DNA of 64,000 nt from Conus ventricosus (Eukaryota > Mollusca > Gastropoda > Neogastropoda > Conidae), in the NCBI GenBank assembly GCA_018398815.1, contig CM031620.1, forward strand, positions 62,701,629 to 62,765,628. Direction: 5' to 3'. Under the pieces are notes generated by a model that was given only the letters and a program-made list of their open reading frames with translations, did not search any database and was not told where the DNA came from. How positions within the stretch are numbered: position 1 is the stretch's first letter; each line of letters begins with the position of its first letter. Shown piece by piece: positions 18,014-33,783 of this stretch. Both the position numbers and the translations under genes were made by a program.

Positions 18014-20395
18014 CCAAATACAGTCTATCCACCACCCAACCCAACCCTACATGACCTCTCCTGTACACCACCCAACCCAACCCTGCATGACCTCTCTGTA
18101 CACCACCCAACCCAACCCTGCATGACCTCTCTGTACACCACCCAACCCTACATGACCTCTCCTGTACACCACCCAACCCTACATGACCTCTCCTGTACAC
18201 CACCCAGCCCGACATAACCTCTCCTGTACACCACCCAACCCTACATGACCTCTCCTGTACACCACCCAACCCTACGTGACCTCTCCTGTACACCACCCAA
18301 CCCAGCCTTACATGACCTCTCCTGTACACCACCCAACCCAACCCTACATGACCTCTCCTGTACACCACCCAACCCAACCCTACATGACCTCTCCTGTACA
18401 CCACCCAACTCTACATGACCTCTCATGTACACCACCCAACCCTACATGACCTCTCCTGTACACCACCCAACCCAACCCTACATGACCTCTCCTATACACC
18501 ACCCAACCCAACCCTACATGACCTCTCATGTACACCACCCAACCCTACATGACCTCTCCTGTTCACCACCCAACCCAACCCTACATGACCTCTCTTGTAC
18601 ACAACCCAACCCTACATGACCTCTCCTGTACACCACCCAACCCAGCCCTACATGACCTCTCCTGTACACCCTCCAACCCAACCCTACATGACCTCTCCTG
18701 TACACCACCCAACCCTACATGACCTCTCCTGTACACCACCCAACCGAACCCTACATGACCTCTCCTGTACACCACCCAACCCTACATGACCTCTCCTGTA
18801 CACCACCCAACCCAACCCTACATGACCTCTCCTGTACACCACCCAACCCAACCCTACATGTCCTCTCCTGTACACCACCCAACCCAACCCTACATGACCT
18901 CTCCTGTACACCACCCAACCCTACATGACCTCTCCTGTACACCACCCAACCCTACATGACCTCTCCTGTACACCACCCAACCCTACATGACCTCTCCTGT
19001 ACACCACCCAACCCAACCCTACATGACCTCTCCTGTACACCACCCAACCCAGCCCTACATGACCTCTCCTGTACACCACCCAACCCAGCCCTACATGACC
19101 TCTCCTGTACACCACCCAACCCTACATGACCTCTCCTGTACACCACCCACCCCAACCCTACATGACCTCTCTGTACACCACCAAACCCAACCCTACATGA
19201 CCTCTCCTGTACACCACCCAACCCTACATGACCTCTCCTGTACACCACCCAACCCAGCCCTACATGACCTCTCCTGTACACCACCCAACCCAACCCTACA
19301 TGACCTCTCCTGTACACCACCCAACCCAACCCTACATGACCTCTCCTGTACACCAACCAACCCAACCCTACATGACCTCTCCTGTACACGACCCAACCCA
19401 ACCCTACATGATCTCTCCTGTACACCACCCAACCCAACCCTACATGACCTCTCCTGTACACCACCCAACCCAACCCTACATGACCTCTCCTGTACACCAC
19501 CCAACCCAACCCTACATGACCTCTCCTGTACACCACCCAACCCTACATGACCTCTCCTGTACACCGCCCAACCCAGCCCTACATGACCTCTCCTGTACAC
19601 CACCCAACCCAGCCCTACATGACCTCTCCTGTACACCACCCAACCCTACATGACCTCTCCTGTACACGACCCAACCCAACCCTACATGATCTCTCCTGTA
19701 CACCACCCAACCCAACCCTACATGACCTCTCCTGTACACCACCCAACCCAACCCTACATGACCTCTCCTGTACACCACCCAACCCAACCCTACATGACCT
19801 CTCCTGTACACCACCCAACCCTACATGACCTCTCCTGTACACCGCCCAACCCAGCCCTACATGACCTCTCCTGTACACCACCCAACCCAGCCCTACATGA
19901 CCTCTCCTGTACACCACCCAACCCTACATGACCTCTCCTGTACACCACCCAACCCTACATGACCTCTCCGTACACCACCCAACCCAACCCTACATGACCT
20001 CTCCTGTACACCACCCAACCCTACATGACCTCTCCTGTACACCACCCAACCCTACATGACCTCTCCTGTACACCACCCAACCCAGCCCTACATGACCTCT
20101 CCTGTACACCACCCAACCCTACATGACCTCTCCTATACACCACCCAACCCTACATGACCTCTCCTGTACACCACCCAACCCAACCCTACATGACCTCTCC
20201 TGTACACCACCCAACCCAACCCTACATGACCTCTCCTGTACACCACCCAACCCAACCCTACATGACCTCTCCTGTACACCACCCAACCCTACATGACCTC
20301 TCCTGTACACCACCCAACCCAACCCTACATGACCTCTCCTGTACACCACTCAACCCAACCCTACATGACCTCTCCTGTACACCACCCGGCCCAGC
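18014..20395. repeat. 36/31-bp minisatellite, about 70 copies
   Basis: The unit contains CTACATGACCTCTCCTGTAC followed by ACCACCCAACC, with an optional extra CAACC block that makes it 36 instead of 31 bp. Mixing of the two lengths changes the reading frame from copy to copy. A higher-order repeat of eight units (278 bp) starts at about 19390 and again at 19668. The array lies in the intron between exons 22348-22509 and 16958-17118. Confidence 0.97.
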
Positions 20396-22347
<1,952 letters not shown>

Positions 22348-22509
22348 CAATCTTGTTGTCCAAGTCCATCTCGCAGTACACCAGGAAGGGGTCGGTGCAG
22401 ACCTCGGGGTCAGGCTGGATGAAGAACTCGCCGCTCCTCAGGTAGTCCACACTGTTCTTCTTGAACTTGCCCCTCTTGGTCAACGCCTCGTGACAGGTGG
22501 GTGGGAACT
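22348..22509 (-). CDS. Exon: first segment of a CASPR-like fibrinogen-type domain
   Basis: Acceptor GTGCGCACAG and donor ATTG/GTAAGC flank 162 bases. The protein contains FPPTCHEALTKRGKF, then SGEFFIQPDP and DPFLVYCEMDLDNKI. The C..A...G....G.(Y/F).I.PD....PF.VYC.M pattern is the opening of the fibrinogen-like domain in CASPR/neurexin IV proteins. The phase-1 end joins correctly to the exon at 17118. This is the second such domain on this strand. Confidence 0.8.
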
Positions 22510-22859
22510 CTGTGCGCACATCACACTATGTCAAACCCTGCCCCCATCCCTCCCCCCCCCCTTTCAAGGTCGCGTGACGTCACAACCGGGTGACCTCGAC
22601 CTTAATTCAAAGTCATGCAGAAGGCTCGAGATTGGTGGGGGTAGTTTAGTGTTTCAAGATGACACGGCGTCAAGTCTCTATAATAAGATCGCTGAGAACA
22701 GGGAGGAATCCTAGGGGTGAAGGTTATGTTTTTACCGAAGCTCGAGTGCTGGTCAAGGTCAATGACGAGGTCACTGAAGTCGGTCAGTAAGTAAAACATG
22801 GTGAAAGAATGTCGACTGTTTTGTGAAGTTCCAACGAAACTTTTTTTCCCCAAAGGGCA

Positions 22860-23354
22860 GCGTAACATTAACATCAGCCAATGAATTTGGTGAGTAGTGT
22901 ACGTAACATTAACATCAGCGAATAAATTTGGTGAGTAGTGCACGTAACATTAACATCAGCCAATGAATTTGGTGAGTAGTGCACGTAACATTAACATCAG
23001 CCAATGAATTTGGTGAGTAGTGCACGTAACATTAACATCAGCCAATGAATTTGGTGAGTAGTGCACGTAACATTAACATCAGCCAATGAATTTGGTGAGT
23101 AGTGTACGTAACATTAACATCAGCCAATAAATTTGGTGAGTAGTGCACGTAACATTAACATCAGCCAATGAATTTGGTGAGTAGTGCACGTAACATTAAC
23201 ATCAGCCAATGAATTTGGTGAGTAGTGCACGTAACATTAACATCAGCCAATGAATTTGGTGAGTAGTGCACGTAACATTAACATCAGCCAATGAATTTGG
23301 TGAGTAGTGCACGTAACATTAACATCAGCCAATGAATTTGGTGAGTAGTGCACG
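22860..23354. repeat. 41-bp tandem repeat, about 12 copies
   Basis: The unit contains GTAACATTAACATCAGCCAA followed by TGAATTTGGTGAGTAGTGCAC. Copies are nearly identical (GTGTAC or AATAAA variants in a few), indicating a young array. The intron lies between minus-strand exons. Confidence 0.95.
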
Positions 23355-23932
23355 ATACGTAAGGACAGCAAGTTCCATTCCTAGAGTAAATTAACGTACG
23401 TTTTCAACATTTCATTTGTTAATTAGTGAATAATTCAATGCTGCTGATGAATTAAAATGTCCTTCCGTGATGCATATACATCATGAATCCCATTCAAGCC
23501 AAAATGTACCACTCAACACTCGTTTAAGATCCGACTTGGAACTCCTGGACAAATGACTGCTGGAGGGGCTTTAGTGAATGGTCAGACGTCGCGACCCAGC
23601 AGAAGCCAGTACACCTGCCGTTGATCTGTCCGTGATTTGCATATCTAATCATTCACTTTTTCCCTTCTCACTTTTATCTTCTGTCAGTGTGTTCCATATC
23701 TGATCCTTTGCGAGTGTTGAGCAGCATACAAACACAAAACGGAGTGTGAAAAACACCTCATTTAGTACACAATACAAAAAAGACACGTGAACATTCCCTA
23801 CGTCGTTCTTCTTCTACAGACGTCACAAATCCTTGACCAAAGAATGAGCGCAACAATGCTCTCGCAAAAGGCTACCAGCGGGAGAGTGGCAACTTCACAA
23901 AGTATCAACACACACACACACACACACACACA

Positions 23933-23998
<66 letters not shown>

Positions 23999-25290
23999 AG
24001 ATGAAACTCTCACAAACTCTTAACTCTTAACAGGTAAGTACTATCACGTTGCACTGTATGTTTCAGTTCAAAACTGCACGGGGCCTGCCCCCCTGTGGCA
24101 CTGTGGCAGGACTGTGCGCAATGACTCTCCCCTCCGTCTGTGACAGATTCAAAGTGTCCAGCAGTTACTGAGACTATTTTGTGAAGTTTCAAAACAACAA
24201 AGAAAAGATCTTTAACCTTTTTGAGGGGTACACATTTGACTGTAACCACTCTGACTCCCAACTACCGTGACAAGCAGTGAGTGAGAATGCCGAGGGCTCT
24301 TCCTTTCAGTCACAGAACGTCGCTATTTACAGTTCATGGGGTCAGTGTTGGAAGAAACGTGAAAGGTTGTTTGACAGCAGAGGGTCTTTAGAGAACACCC
24401 CCTCCTCCACCTCAAGCGAGTGTTTCGGCCCTAAACTCCCACACTGTACGGGGGCAGCGGGCCCCATCTAGGTCATGACGCATAGATGTCCTTCTGCAGC
24501 CAGATTTTGTTTCATGCTTTTTTGTTTTGAACGCTGCCAAGATTCGAACTGGCAACTTCTGGATCGGAGGGCGTCTCAAGTTGTTGCCGCTTTAGACGGG
24601 TGTCTTACCCACCTCGTCATGGGACACCTGTTCCAAGCTGGGAAAGAAAAGCCTTATGAAGATCACTTTTGTTCGTCCTGGACCACATCGACCTGGAGCT
24701 CAGTTACCTCGGCCATTGCATTGAGGATTCTTGCTCTCTTCTCACCAGGAACTGCCACCTGTTTCAAGAGATCATAGACTGATGAACCTCCCCCCACTTA
24801 CTTCAATCCCTAGGGCTAGGACTTGGGCTGCGAAGCCAGATCCCTGGAGCTGCCGACTAGACTGGCACACTTCTCGGTCTTGTAAATGATCTTGCTCCAT
24901 TCTGCTTTCATACGGCACAACGAGTTCAATCAGGATCAGCCGTCAAGGTGACCTTAAGTGGAGCGCAGTATTCAGTCTTCCTTATGACCTCTGGACGGGG
25001 ACAAAAATGACAGCTGAACATAATTCGTAACGGTTTCTTTTTTTACCTCTAATCTTTTAAGACGATATCTAAATGTTCCTAAGAAGATGGAGCGGATTTT
25101 ACATGTGAAGGGGATGAATTAGACTCTACAATGTTTCAGCTTCGTATTTGTTTTTCATTTCTGTCTCTTTTCTTTATGACTATGTATGCCCAGATCAGAC
25201 CATTTGGTTCGTCCGTTCCGGTCACTTCCTGCCATGAGGAAGCCCCAACGTCACCGGCTAGGAGCAGGGTTCCCAGACATGGTGGATACG
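23355..25290. other. Intron sequence with (CA)n(GA)n and a SINE-like copy
   Basis: (CA)n then (GA)n at 23908-24000, with the tRNA-like copy at 24514-24625. Apart from the possible exon at 25294-25415, no coding signal is recognised. Confidence 0.6.
24514..24625 (-). mobile_element. tRNA-derived SINE-like copy
   Basis: The minus strand shows an A-box-like GAGGTGGGTAAGACACC and a B-box-like CAGTTCGAATCTTGG about 50 bases later, with an extended variable region like a class II tRNA. There is no pairing acceptor stem. It looks like a SINE head rather than a tRNA gene. Limits are approximate. Confidence 0.4.
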
Positions 25291-25293
25291 TAC

Positions 25294-25415
25294 GTTCAGT
25301 CGTGTTACTGCTCGGATGTCCTGCTGCCATTCTGCGTAGGCGCCGTATACTTCGAATGGAGTGAGTCACAGGCAGCAGCTTTTCCGGTGACCATTCAGTG
25401 TCCGTCCTTCTCGCC
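25294..25415 (-). CDS. Possible exon: LLPV segment of a CASPR-like domain
   Basis: The minus strand reads RTDTEWSPEKLLPVTHSIRS after an acceptor-like GCGTGCAG. This resembles the W...K..LPV segment that follows CNCD in CASPR domains and would continue the exon at 31304. In the phase that exon demands, however, a stop appears six codons in, so either a base is missing in the assembly or this is not an exon. The donor GAAC/GTACGT at 25294 is plausible only. Confidence 0.3.
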
Positions 25416-25587
25416 CTGCACGCACACAGGCCAGACACATCAAGCAAACGTTCTAACACATAACAGGGCAGTTCGAAGTGGCCTTCTGCGCAGGTCAGGA
25501 AGAAAGCGCACTCTGAACAAAATAGAATGTCCATCGTCGTGCAGATCTCCTCACTGAGGGTTCCTGTGGAAAAGCTCGTGCTGGGGC

Positions 25588-28500
25588 TGTGACAGCATAG
25601 ATGGACAGCATGATAGTGCAGTGTGCTGACAGCATGACAGTGCATGTGGCTGGACAGCATGAAGTGCATGTGGTGACAGCATGATAGTGCAGTGTGACAG
25701 CATGACAGTGCAGTGTGACCAGCATGATGTGCAGTTTGTGACAGCATGAAGTGCAGTGTGGCATGGACAGCATGATAGTGCAGTGTGACAGCATGATTGC
25801 AGTGTGACAGCATGATAGTGCAGTGGCTAGACAGCATGAATAGTGCAGTGTGACAGATGACAGTGCAGTGTGGCTGGACAGCATGACAGTGCAGTGTGAC
25901 AGCATGATAGTGCAGTGTGACAGCATGACCAGGCAGTGTGACAGCATGATAGTGCGTGTGGCTGGACAGCATGATAGTGCGTGTGACAGCATGATAGTGC
26001 AGTGTGGCTGGACAGCATGACAGTGCAGTGTGACAGCATGATAGTGCAGTGTGGCTGGACAGCATGACAGTGCAGTGTGGCTGGACAGCATGATAGTGCA
26101 GTGTGACAGCATGATAGTGCAGTGTGACAGCATGATAGTGCAGGTGTACAGCATGATAGTGCAGTGTGACAGCATGATAGTGCAGTGTGACAGCATGACA
26201 GTGCAGTGTGACAGCATGATAGTGCAGTGTGACAGCATGATAGTGCAGTGTGGCTGGACAGCATGATAGTGCAGTGTGACAGCATGATAGTGCAGTGTGA
26301 CAGCATGATAGTGCAGTGTGCTGGACAGAAATGAAGTGCAGTGTGTGACAGCATGATAGTGCAGTGTGACAGCATGATAGTGCAGTGTGGCTGGACAGCA
26401 TGATAGTGCAGTGTGACAGCATGATAGTGCAGTGTGACAGCATGATAGTGCAGTGTGGCTGGACAGCATGATAGTGCAGTGTGACAGCATGATAGTGCAG
26501 TGTGACAGCATGATAGTGCAGTGTGACAGCATGATAGTGCAGTGTGACAGCATGATAGTGCAGTGTGGCGACAGCATGATAGTGCAGTGTGTGACAGCAT
26601 GATAGTGCAGTGTGACAGCATGATAGTCAGTGTGGCTGGACAGCATGATAGAGTTGCAGATGTGACAGCATGATAGTGCAGTGTGGCTGGACAGCATGAT
26701 AGTGCAGTGTGGCTGGACAGCATGATAGTGCAGTGTGACAGCATGATAGTGCAGTGTGACAGCATGATAGTGCAGTGTGACAGCATGATAGTGCAGTGTG
26801 GCAGCATGATAGTGCAGTGTGACAGCATGATAGTAGTGTGTGTGGCGTGTGACAGCATGATAGTGCAGTGTGGCTGGACAGCATGATAGTGCAGTGGACA
26901 GCATGATAGTGCAGTGTGGCTGGACAGCATGATAGTGCAGTGTGACAGCATGATAGTGCAGTGTGTGACAGCATGATAGTGCAGTGTGACAGCATGACAG
27001 TGCAGTGTGACAGCATGATAGTGCAGTGTGACAGCATGACAGTGCAGTGTGACAGCATGATAGTGCAGTGTGACAGCATGATAGTGCAGTGTGACAGCAT
27101 GATAGTGCAGTGTGGCTGGACAGCATGATAGTGCAGTGTGACAGCATGATAGTGCAGTGTGACAGCATGACAGTGCAGTGTGACAGCATGACAGTGCATG
27201 TGGCTGGACAGTATGACAGTGCAGTGTGACTGGACAGCATGATAGTGCAGTGTGACAGCATGATAGTGCAGTGTGCAGCATGATAGTGCAGTGTGACAGC
27301 ATGATAGTGCAGTGTGGCTGGACAGCATGATAGTGCAGTGTGACAGCATGACAGTGCAGTGTGACAGCATGATAGTGCAGTGTGGCTGGACAGCATGATA
27401 GTGCAGTTGGCTGGACAGCATGATAGTGCAGTGTGACAGCATGACAGTGCAGTGTGACAGCATGATAGTGCAGTGTGACAGCATGATAGTGCAGTGTGAC
27501 AGCATGATAGTGCAGTGTGACAGCATGATAGTGCAGTGTGACTGGACAGCATGATAGTGCAGTGTGACAGCATGATAGTGCAGTTGGTGACAGCATGATA
27601 GTGCCAGTGTGGCTGACAGCATGACAGTGCAGTGTGACAGCATGATAGTGCAGTGTGACAGCATGATAGTGCAGTGTGCTGGACAGCATGATAGTGCAGT
27701 GTGACAGCATGATAGTGCAGTGTGACAGCATGATAGTGCAGTGTGACAGCATGACAGTGCAGTGTGACAGCATGACAGTGCAGTGTGACAGCATGAAGTG
27801 CAGTGTGGTGCTGGACAGCATGATAGTGCAGTGTGACCGCATGATAGTGCAGTGTGACAGCATGACAGTGCAGTGTGGCTGGACAGCATGACAGTGCAGT
27901 GTGACCGCATGACAGTGCAGTGTGACAGCATGACAGTGCAGTGTGGCTGGACAGCATGATAGTGCAGTGTGACAGCATGATAGTGCAGTGTGACAGCATG
28001 ATAGTGCAGTGTGGCTGGACAGCATGACAGTGCAGTGTGACCGCATGATAGTGCAGTGTGACAGCATGACAGTGCAGTGTGGCTGGACAGCATGACAGTG
28101 CAGTGTGACCGCATGATAGTGCAGTGTGTGACAGCATGACAGTGCGTGTGGCTGGACAGCATGACAGTGCAGTGGTGGGCAGGACAGCATGACAGTGCAG
28201 TGTGACCGCATGATAGTGCAGTGTGACAGCATGATAGTGCAGTGTGGCTGGACAGTATGACAGTGCAGTGTGGCTAGACAGCATGATAGTGCAGTGTGAC
28301 AGCATGATAGTGCAGTGTGGCTGGACAGCATGATAGTGCAGTGTGACAGCATGACAGTGCAGTGTGTACAGCATGATAGTGCAGTGTGGCTGGACAGCAT
28401 GATAGTGCAGTGTGACAGCATGACAGTGCAGTGTGGCTGGACAGCATGATAGTGCAGTGTGGCTGACAGCATGACAGTGCAGTGTGGCTGGACAGCATGA

Positions 28501-28992
28501 TAGTGCAGAGTGACAGCATGATAGTGCAGTGTGACCAGCATGATAGTGCAGTGTGGCTGGACAGCATGATGAGGTGTAGTGTGACAGCATGATAGTGCAG
28601 TGTGACAGCATGATGATGTGCAGTGTGGCTGGACAGCATGATAGTGCAGTGTGGCTGGACAGCATGATAGTGCAGTGTGGCTGGACAGCATGATAGTGCA
28701 GTGTTACAGCATGATAGTGCAGTGTTGGCTGGACAGCATGATAGTGCAGTGTGACAGCATGATAGTGCAGTGTGACAGCATGATAGTGCAGTGTGGCTGG
28801 ACAGCATGATAGTGCAGTGTGACAGCATGATAGTGCAGTGTGGCTGGACAGCATGATAGTGCAGTGTGGCTGGACAGCATGACAGTGCAGTGTGGCTGGA
28901 CAGCATGATAGTGCAGTGTGACAGCATGATAGTGCAGTGTGACAGCATGATAGTGCAGTGTGGCTGGACAGCATGATAGTGCAGTGTGGCTG
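25588..28992. repeat. 21/26-bp minisatellite, 3.4 kb
   Basis: The basic unit is TGTGACAGCATGATAGTGCA plus one base (21 bp). A variant with GGCTGG inserted before ACAGC is 26 bp. There are well over 140 units, with GATAGT/GACAGT alternation and scattered single-base losses. Because 21 is divisible by three and neither variant makes stops on the minus strand, frames of up to 1179 codons stay open across it; these are not genes. Confidence 0.97.
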
Positions 28993-29729
28993 CGTATGGT
29001 GGATCTGAAATGAGCGGCATGCGAGTGATGCCACATAAAGGGCATGGAATACGACACTGCAAAGAACAAACCGTCATGAATAATAAAGATGAATATCGTT
29101 TGCGGCCGTACTGATGCTGCCAGTCCAGGGCAGGCAAGTCCAAGCCAGTGCTGCTTTGGGAACCCATTCACATACCACAAATGCAAATGAGAGGCACATA
29201 AAACAACAGCCTATCATTTAAATACTATAACGCCACTACGAACTTCCTGATTGGTAACGATACAGGTAGTACGACAGAAAAGCAAGGGGAAGCCTCTCCC
29301 ATAGCTTGCAAATTGAAAAGCCTAGTTGTCACACCACCACGCTTTGCTGAGGGGGTGGGGGAGGCACAGGAGGCGGGGTGGGGGTAGAGGCTGAAAGTCC
29401 AATTAAAATAATAATAATAATAAAAAAAAACTTTGTACAAAAACGTGAAAGTCTGAGTAAATAAGTAAAGCGTATCGTCAGACCAGTCAGCATTTTGCCT
29501 GTAACAAGGAAGATGACAGACCCCCGCTGTTTGCCTGGATGGCCCAATCTTTCCAGACTCTGAACCGTGCTGTTCCGAGCCAGAGGAAATCCCAGATACT
29601 AGAATGTCTTCATGTCGTAAGCTGACCAACACCTTTTATGACACCAAATGTCAGCCGCCCGTTCTCCTTTGCCGTCAATGTCAGTCCATTTTCACTGCCC
29701 TTCGTCGATTTTTTTCTCTTATCTATCCA
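28993..29729. other. Intron sequence, no gene seen
   Basis: Unique sequence with a small AAT/A-rich run near 29400-29430. No exon or element is recognised. Confidence 0.5.
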
Positions 29730-29955
29730 GGCCTCTTGCTTTCCTGATCTATCCAGGCCTCTTGCTTTCCTTATCTGCCCAGGCCTCTTGCTTTCCTTAT
29801 CTGCCCAGGCCTCTTGCTTTCCTTATCTGCCCAGGCCTCTTGCTTTCCTTATCTGCCCAGGCCTCTTGCTTTCCTTATCTGCCCAGGCCTCTTGCTTTCC
29901 TTATCTGCCCAGGCCTCTTGCTTTCCTTATCTGCCCAGGCCTCTTGCTTTCGCGC
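29730..29955. repeat. 26-bp tandem repeat, about 9 copies
   Basis: The unit contains CCCAGGCCTCTTGCTTTCCT followed by TATCTG. All copies from 29770 on are identical or nearly so. Confidence 0.95.
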
Positions 29956-31161
29956 AACAGATAACAGAGGTGTCCAGGAAACTCTGGGGCTGGGAAAAAC
30001 AAACAGCTGTTAGAACTTTAGCACAAGACAACGTCGTTCATGCACGTGTTAATGTAAAAGACGTCCAACAAAATATGAGCAGTGTTCACGTTTGTTTGCC
30101 CCATTTCCCAACTTTGCGTGTTCCTGACCACTCGATGACCTGTTCATGTTGGGTCCTTCAAACCATCTGTCCAATAAACATGGGTTATTGTCTATTTATA
30201 ACACATCGTTTTCATGTGAGAGCGCTGGGGCTTCTTTCAAAACAAAGAAAAACAACTTGCATCCTTGCCATCGTATTCTGCCATTGATTCTGCGACTCTC
30301 TAACCCGGTTCCACTTCTTTTTTATCGGTCTGCTTTGTCCATTGCTTTTTTTCTACCTTAGTGGATCTTTCATCTGTCTTTGTTCTAAAAAATCTGTACA
30401 TATTTTGGTCTTATTATACTGTATAATGCGCAAGCTTTCTTTGTTTCTTTCCTTCCTTTTTATCGTAGCCTGACATCCTGGTGTTAAAGATGAACAGTGT
30501 TCAGACTGCACAAATGGTATCCATTTTGCGGTTTCTTTTTGCCATGACTTAAAGAAAGTGCATTTTTCCTTTAAATAGTTTCACATTATCTTTCAATCTG
30601 GAATACGAAAATCAAGCGAAATGGATGTCACCCTTACTATGGTCTACCTTTTCTTGCTTTAAGAATGTCAATACTTTAGCTATTGTGTTATTGACTGGTA
30701 TACATATCTTGGACATGTATCTGCTATGTTTGTTACCTGTTTTCAGGACAGGATTTTTTTCTGATGATGAGGTGACAGCCCTGAAAGAGTCAGCTGTGAT
30801 AATACAGACACTGAAAAGCCAGCTGCTGGTACGGCCGCATGCTAGTTTCAAAAGGCCACAATCAATGTTTACACGGATAAACAGTAACCATCACCACAAT
30901 CAATGTTTACACGGATAAACAGTAACCATGACCAATTTTACGGTCGAAACTACCTTGTGTGTCCGAAAAACAAAACAAAACAACTCCCCCCCCCAAAAAA
31001 AAAATTAAAAAATAAGATAAAATAAAATAAAAATATAAATTAAAAAACCCACACAAAACAAAACGAAAACGTGTTTACGAAAAAGAAAACCCTCACTTAA
31101 CCAAATTTGGTAACAATTCGTGAGCCCATTTTGCCCGTAATGCAAGCGCGCGCACAGTTAT

Positions 31162-31195
<34 letters not shown>

Positions 31196-31303
31196 GGCAT
31201 ATCCCGCCCCCTTTCCCCCACACCTTACTCTCGCCCGAACGAGCACCCCCCCCCCATCCTCTCTTACCTCCTATCCCCTCCCACATCAGCGACCTGCACT
31301 TAC
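29956..31303. other. Intron sequence, no gene seen
   Basis: Contains a duplicated segment at about 30865-30925 (TTTACACGGATAAACAGTAA twice), an A-rich stretch 30965-31090 and (TC)n at 31163-31191. No coding signal is recognised. Confidence 0.5.
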
Positions 31304-31501
31304 CTCTTTCGTTTTAGCGTCGCAATGGCACTTTAGGTTCTTGTTTTCGCACCTGTCAAGGATGCCGCAGGCGCAGCCCTCGAAGTCCGTGTCGGAGCCC
31401 GTGCCGAAGGACAGGGTGCGCTGCTCGCTAAGGCTGTAGGTGTTGTTCGTCTTCCGGTTCTTCCCGTGCACTTTGTAGATCAGACACTCGAAGCTCACAG
31501 G
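31304..31501 (-). CDS. Exon: CxCG/CHCD segment of a CASPR-like fibrinogen-type domain
   Basis: A 198-bp exon, phase 0 at both ends, with acceptor TGTGTTTTCAG and donor GAAAGAG/GTAAGTG. The protein begins PVSFECLIYKVHGK and continues to FEGCACGILDRCENKN and LKCHCDAKTKE. The Y.C....C.CG....C......C.CD arrangement is diagnostic for the second half of CASPR fibrinogen-like domains. It follows the exon at 35076 in phase. Confidence 0.82.
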
Positions 31502-31504
31502 CTG

Positions 31505-33325
31505 AAAACACACGCGGACGACACTACAGATCAACGGCGTCAGATATCAGTCGTGTGCTAATCGTGCGAAAGCATACAGACTACGCACGTGAGCTTACAG
31601 GTTAGATAAAAATCAAAGAGACAGACGTGAAAAACTTCAAACAATCTCGTTTTTGATGCAGCTGCTTCTCTCTCTCTCTTCTCTCTCTCTCTCTCTCTTC
31701 AAAACCAATGCTGAGGGCTGGAGGTTAGAAACCATAGAAACCAATATTAACGTCTGCTGACTGGTCCACGAAACGATCGGTATTCTCACTCTCCGGTTGG
31801 CAGAGAGAATTTCCAAAGTCTCCACCCACCAATGAGAGAACGTTACTATTTAGAGGACAAAAAGGATGACTGAACTTTGACCTAGGAAAGGGGTATGAAA
31901 AGGAATTCTATTGCAGTGAGTGTTCTGTATGAGTATTATTCTCCCAAAGTGGACACCAATGAACCAGTTAGCAACAACGGTGTCGCCCTGTTAGAGGCTC
32001 ATCACGTTTGCAATGGGCTCCACTGATTGGAAACGTCTACAAAAACTCCCCAATTAGATATTTCCGCCCATTACAAAAATGTCCACACACACACACACAA
32101 CACACACACAGGTTGGTAGAAATTTCTACAATTCCGAATAAAACAACAGGGAGAAATATTAAAGACACGGCAAATGGGAACCAGTAACTGGAGGTACAAA
32201 TCTACCAGGATTAAAAGCGCTCTTTAAAAAAATCCAAAAATGTCTGGTTACCTTGCAAAGCTCATTCAATCGTGCAGGATATGAAAAAAAAAACAGAAAA
32301 AGAGAACCAATCCAGGCTCTGATACCTGTAGCACAGGCCCGAATGTCACCCGTTCCATTAATACACGTCCTAATGCACTCAGTATAATTCATTAGAGTCC
32401 TAATGTCTTCCGTTTATTGAATTCAGGTCCTAGCGTCTTCAATTTCATCCATGAAGGCCCTAGTGTCTTCAGTTTATTTAATTCATGCCCTAATGTCTTC
32501 AATTAATTAATCTCGGCCCTAAAATCTTCATTTCAGTTAATCCATATCCAAATGCTTTCAATTCAATTAATGTAGGGCCCGATGTTTTCACTTTAATGAG
32601 TCCAGGCCTTCTGTGATTAATCACTGTGGCTTTAAAATAAGGTAAACAGCTGCTGATTACTAGTGTGCAGTAACATACTTTGGAAGAACAGAACTCACAC
32701 AGAACGCTCCTAGAATAGAATTCCTTTCGTGCACATTTATTCTCAAATGCAAATTTATTTTCATTGTAAGGAAATTAACTTTTACCACGATGGATTTCGA
32801 ATTCTTGCTTTACATTTTCTACGGAAATAGAAGACACTCAGGCCTGGATCAACTGTCGTTTCTGTCTCGCATGTCCTGTATTATGTAGTGATCCCTTCAC
32901 GCTTATGCAGCCACGCAGTCTTTTAAGTTTTGGGATTCAAGAGTTTCAGTTTCAGTTTCATCAACGAGGCGTCACTGCATGCGGACTAGTCCATATGCGC
33001 TACACCACATACGCTAAGTTTTGAGACCACACTATGCATAATTTTAAGCTGATGGATAAATGAATTAGCAACAAAGATGAGAGAATTGAAGACGAGGGTC
33101 TCGTGGCTACGACTTAGCAGATTAGCCCTACGAATGCAATGCCTACCTAACATTAAAAAAAAACCTAATTGCATTTATTTTATTTACTTTAAATTATTAT
33201 TACTATTATTATTATTTTTGGGGGGATGTGTGTGCAGTGAGTGTACATATGTGTTACTATGGATGTGTGGGCACGGGCCCATGTGCGCGCGCACGCGCGC
33301 GCGCGCGCGCATGTGTGCGTGTGTG

Positions 33326-33388
<63 letters not shown>

Positions 33389-33407
33389 GCATGTGTGTGC
33401 GTGTGCG

Positions 33408-33462
<55 letters not shown>

Positions 33463-33714
33463 TTTGTGGGTTTGTGTGAGCACACACACGTATCTGCATA
33501 CATATGTGTCAATATATGTGTGTGTCGTTGTATGTGGGCGTGTACGCATGTGCGTGTGCGTATGCATTTTTGCGTTCATGTGTATGCCTGTATGTGTGCA
33601 CACGTGTGGCTGTGGACGTGCAAATGCACGCATGAGTATATGTGTATGCGTATGAGCGAGCGAACGTACGCGCGCACGTTTGTGTGTGTGTGCGTGCGCA
33701 CGTGTGTGCATGCG

Positions 33715-33783
<69 letters not shown>

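Noticed and set aside
25136..29186. Open frames of 297 to 1179 codons on the minus strand
   Set aside because: They consist of repeats of ALSCCH, HYHAVT and CTIMLS, the three frames of a 21/26-bp minisatellite without stops. No start context, domain or exon signals.
30625..30918. 97-codon plus-strand frame with hydrophobic start
   Set aside because: Ends in a short duplicated noncoding segment; no domain or splice evidence.
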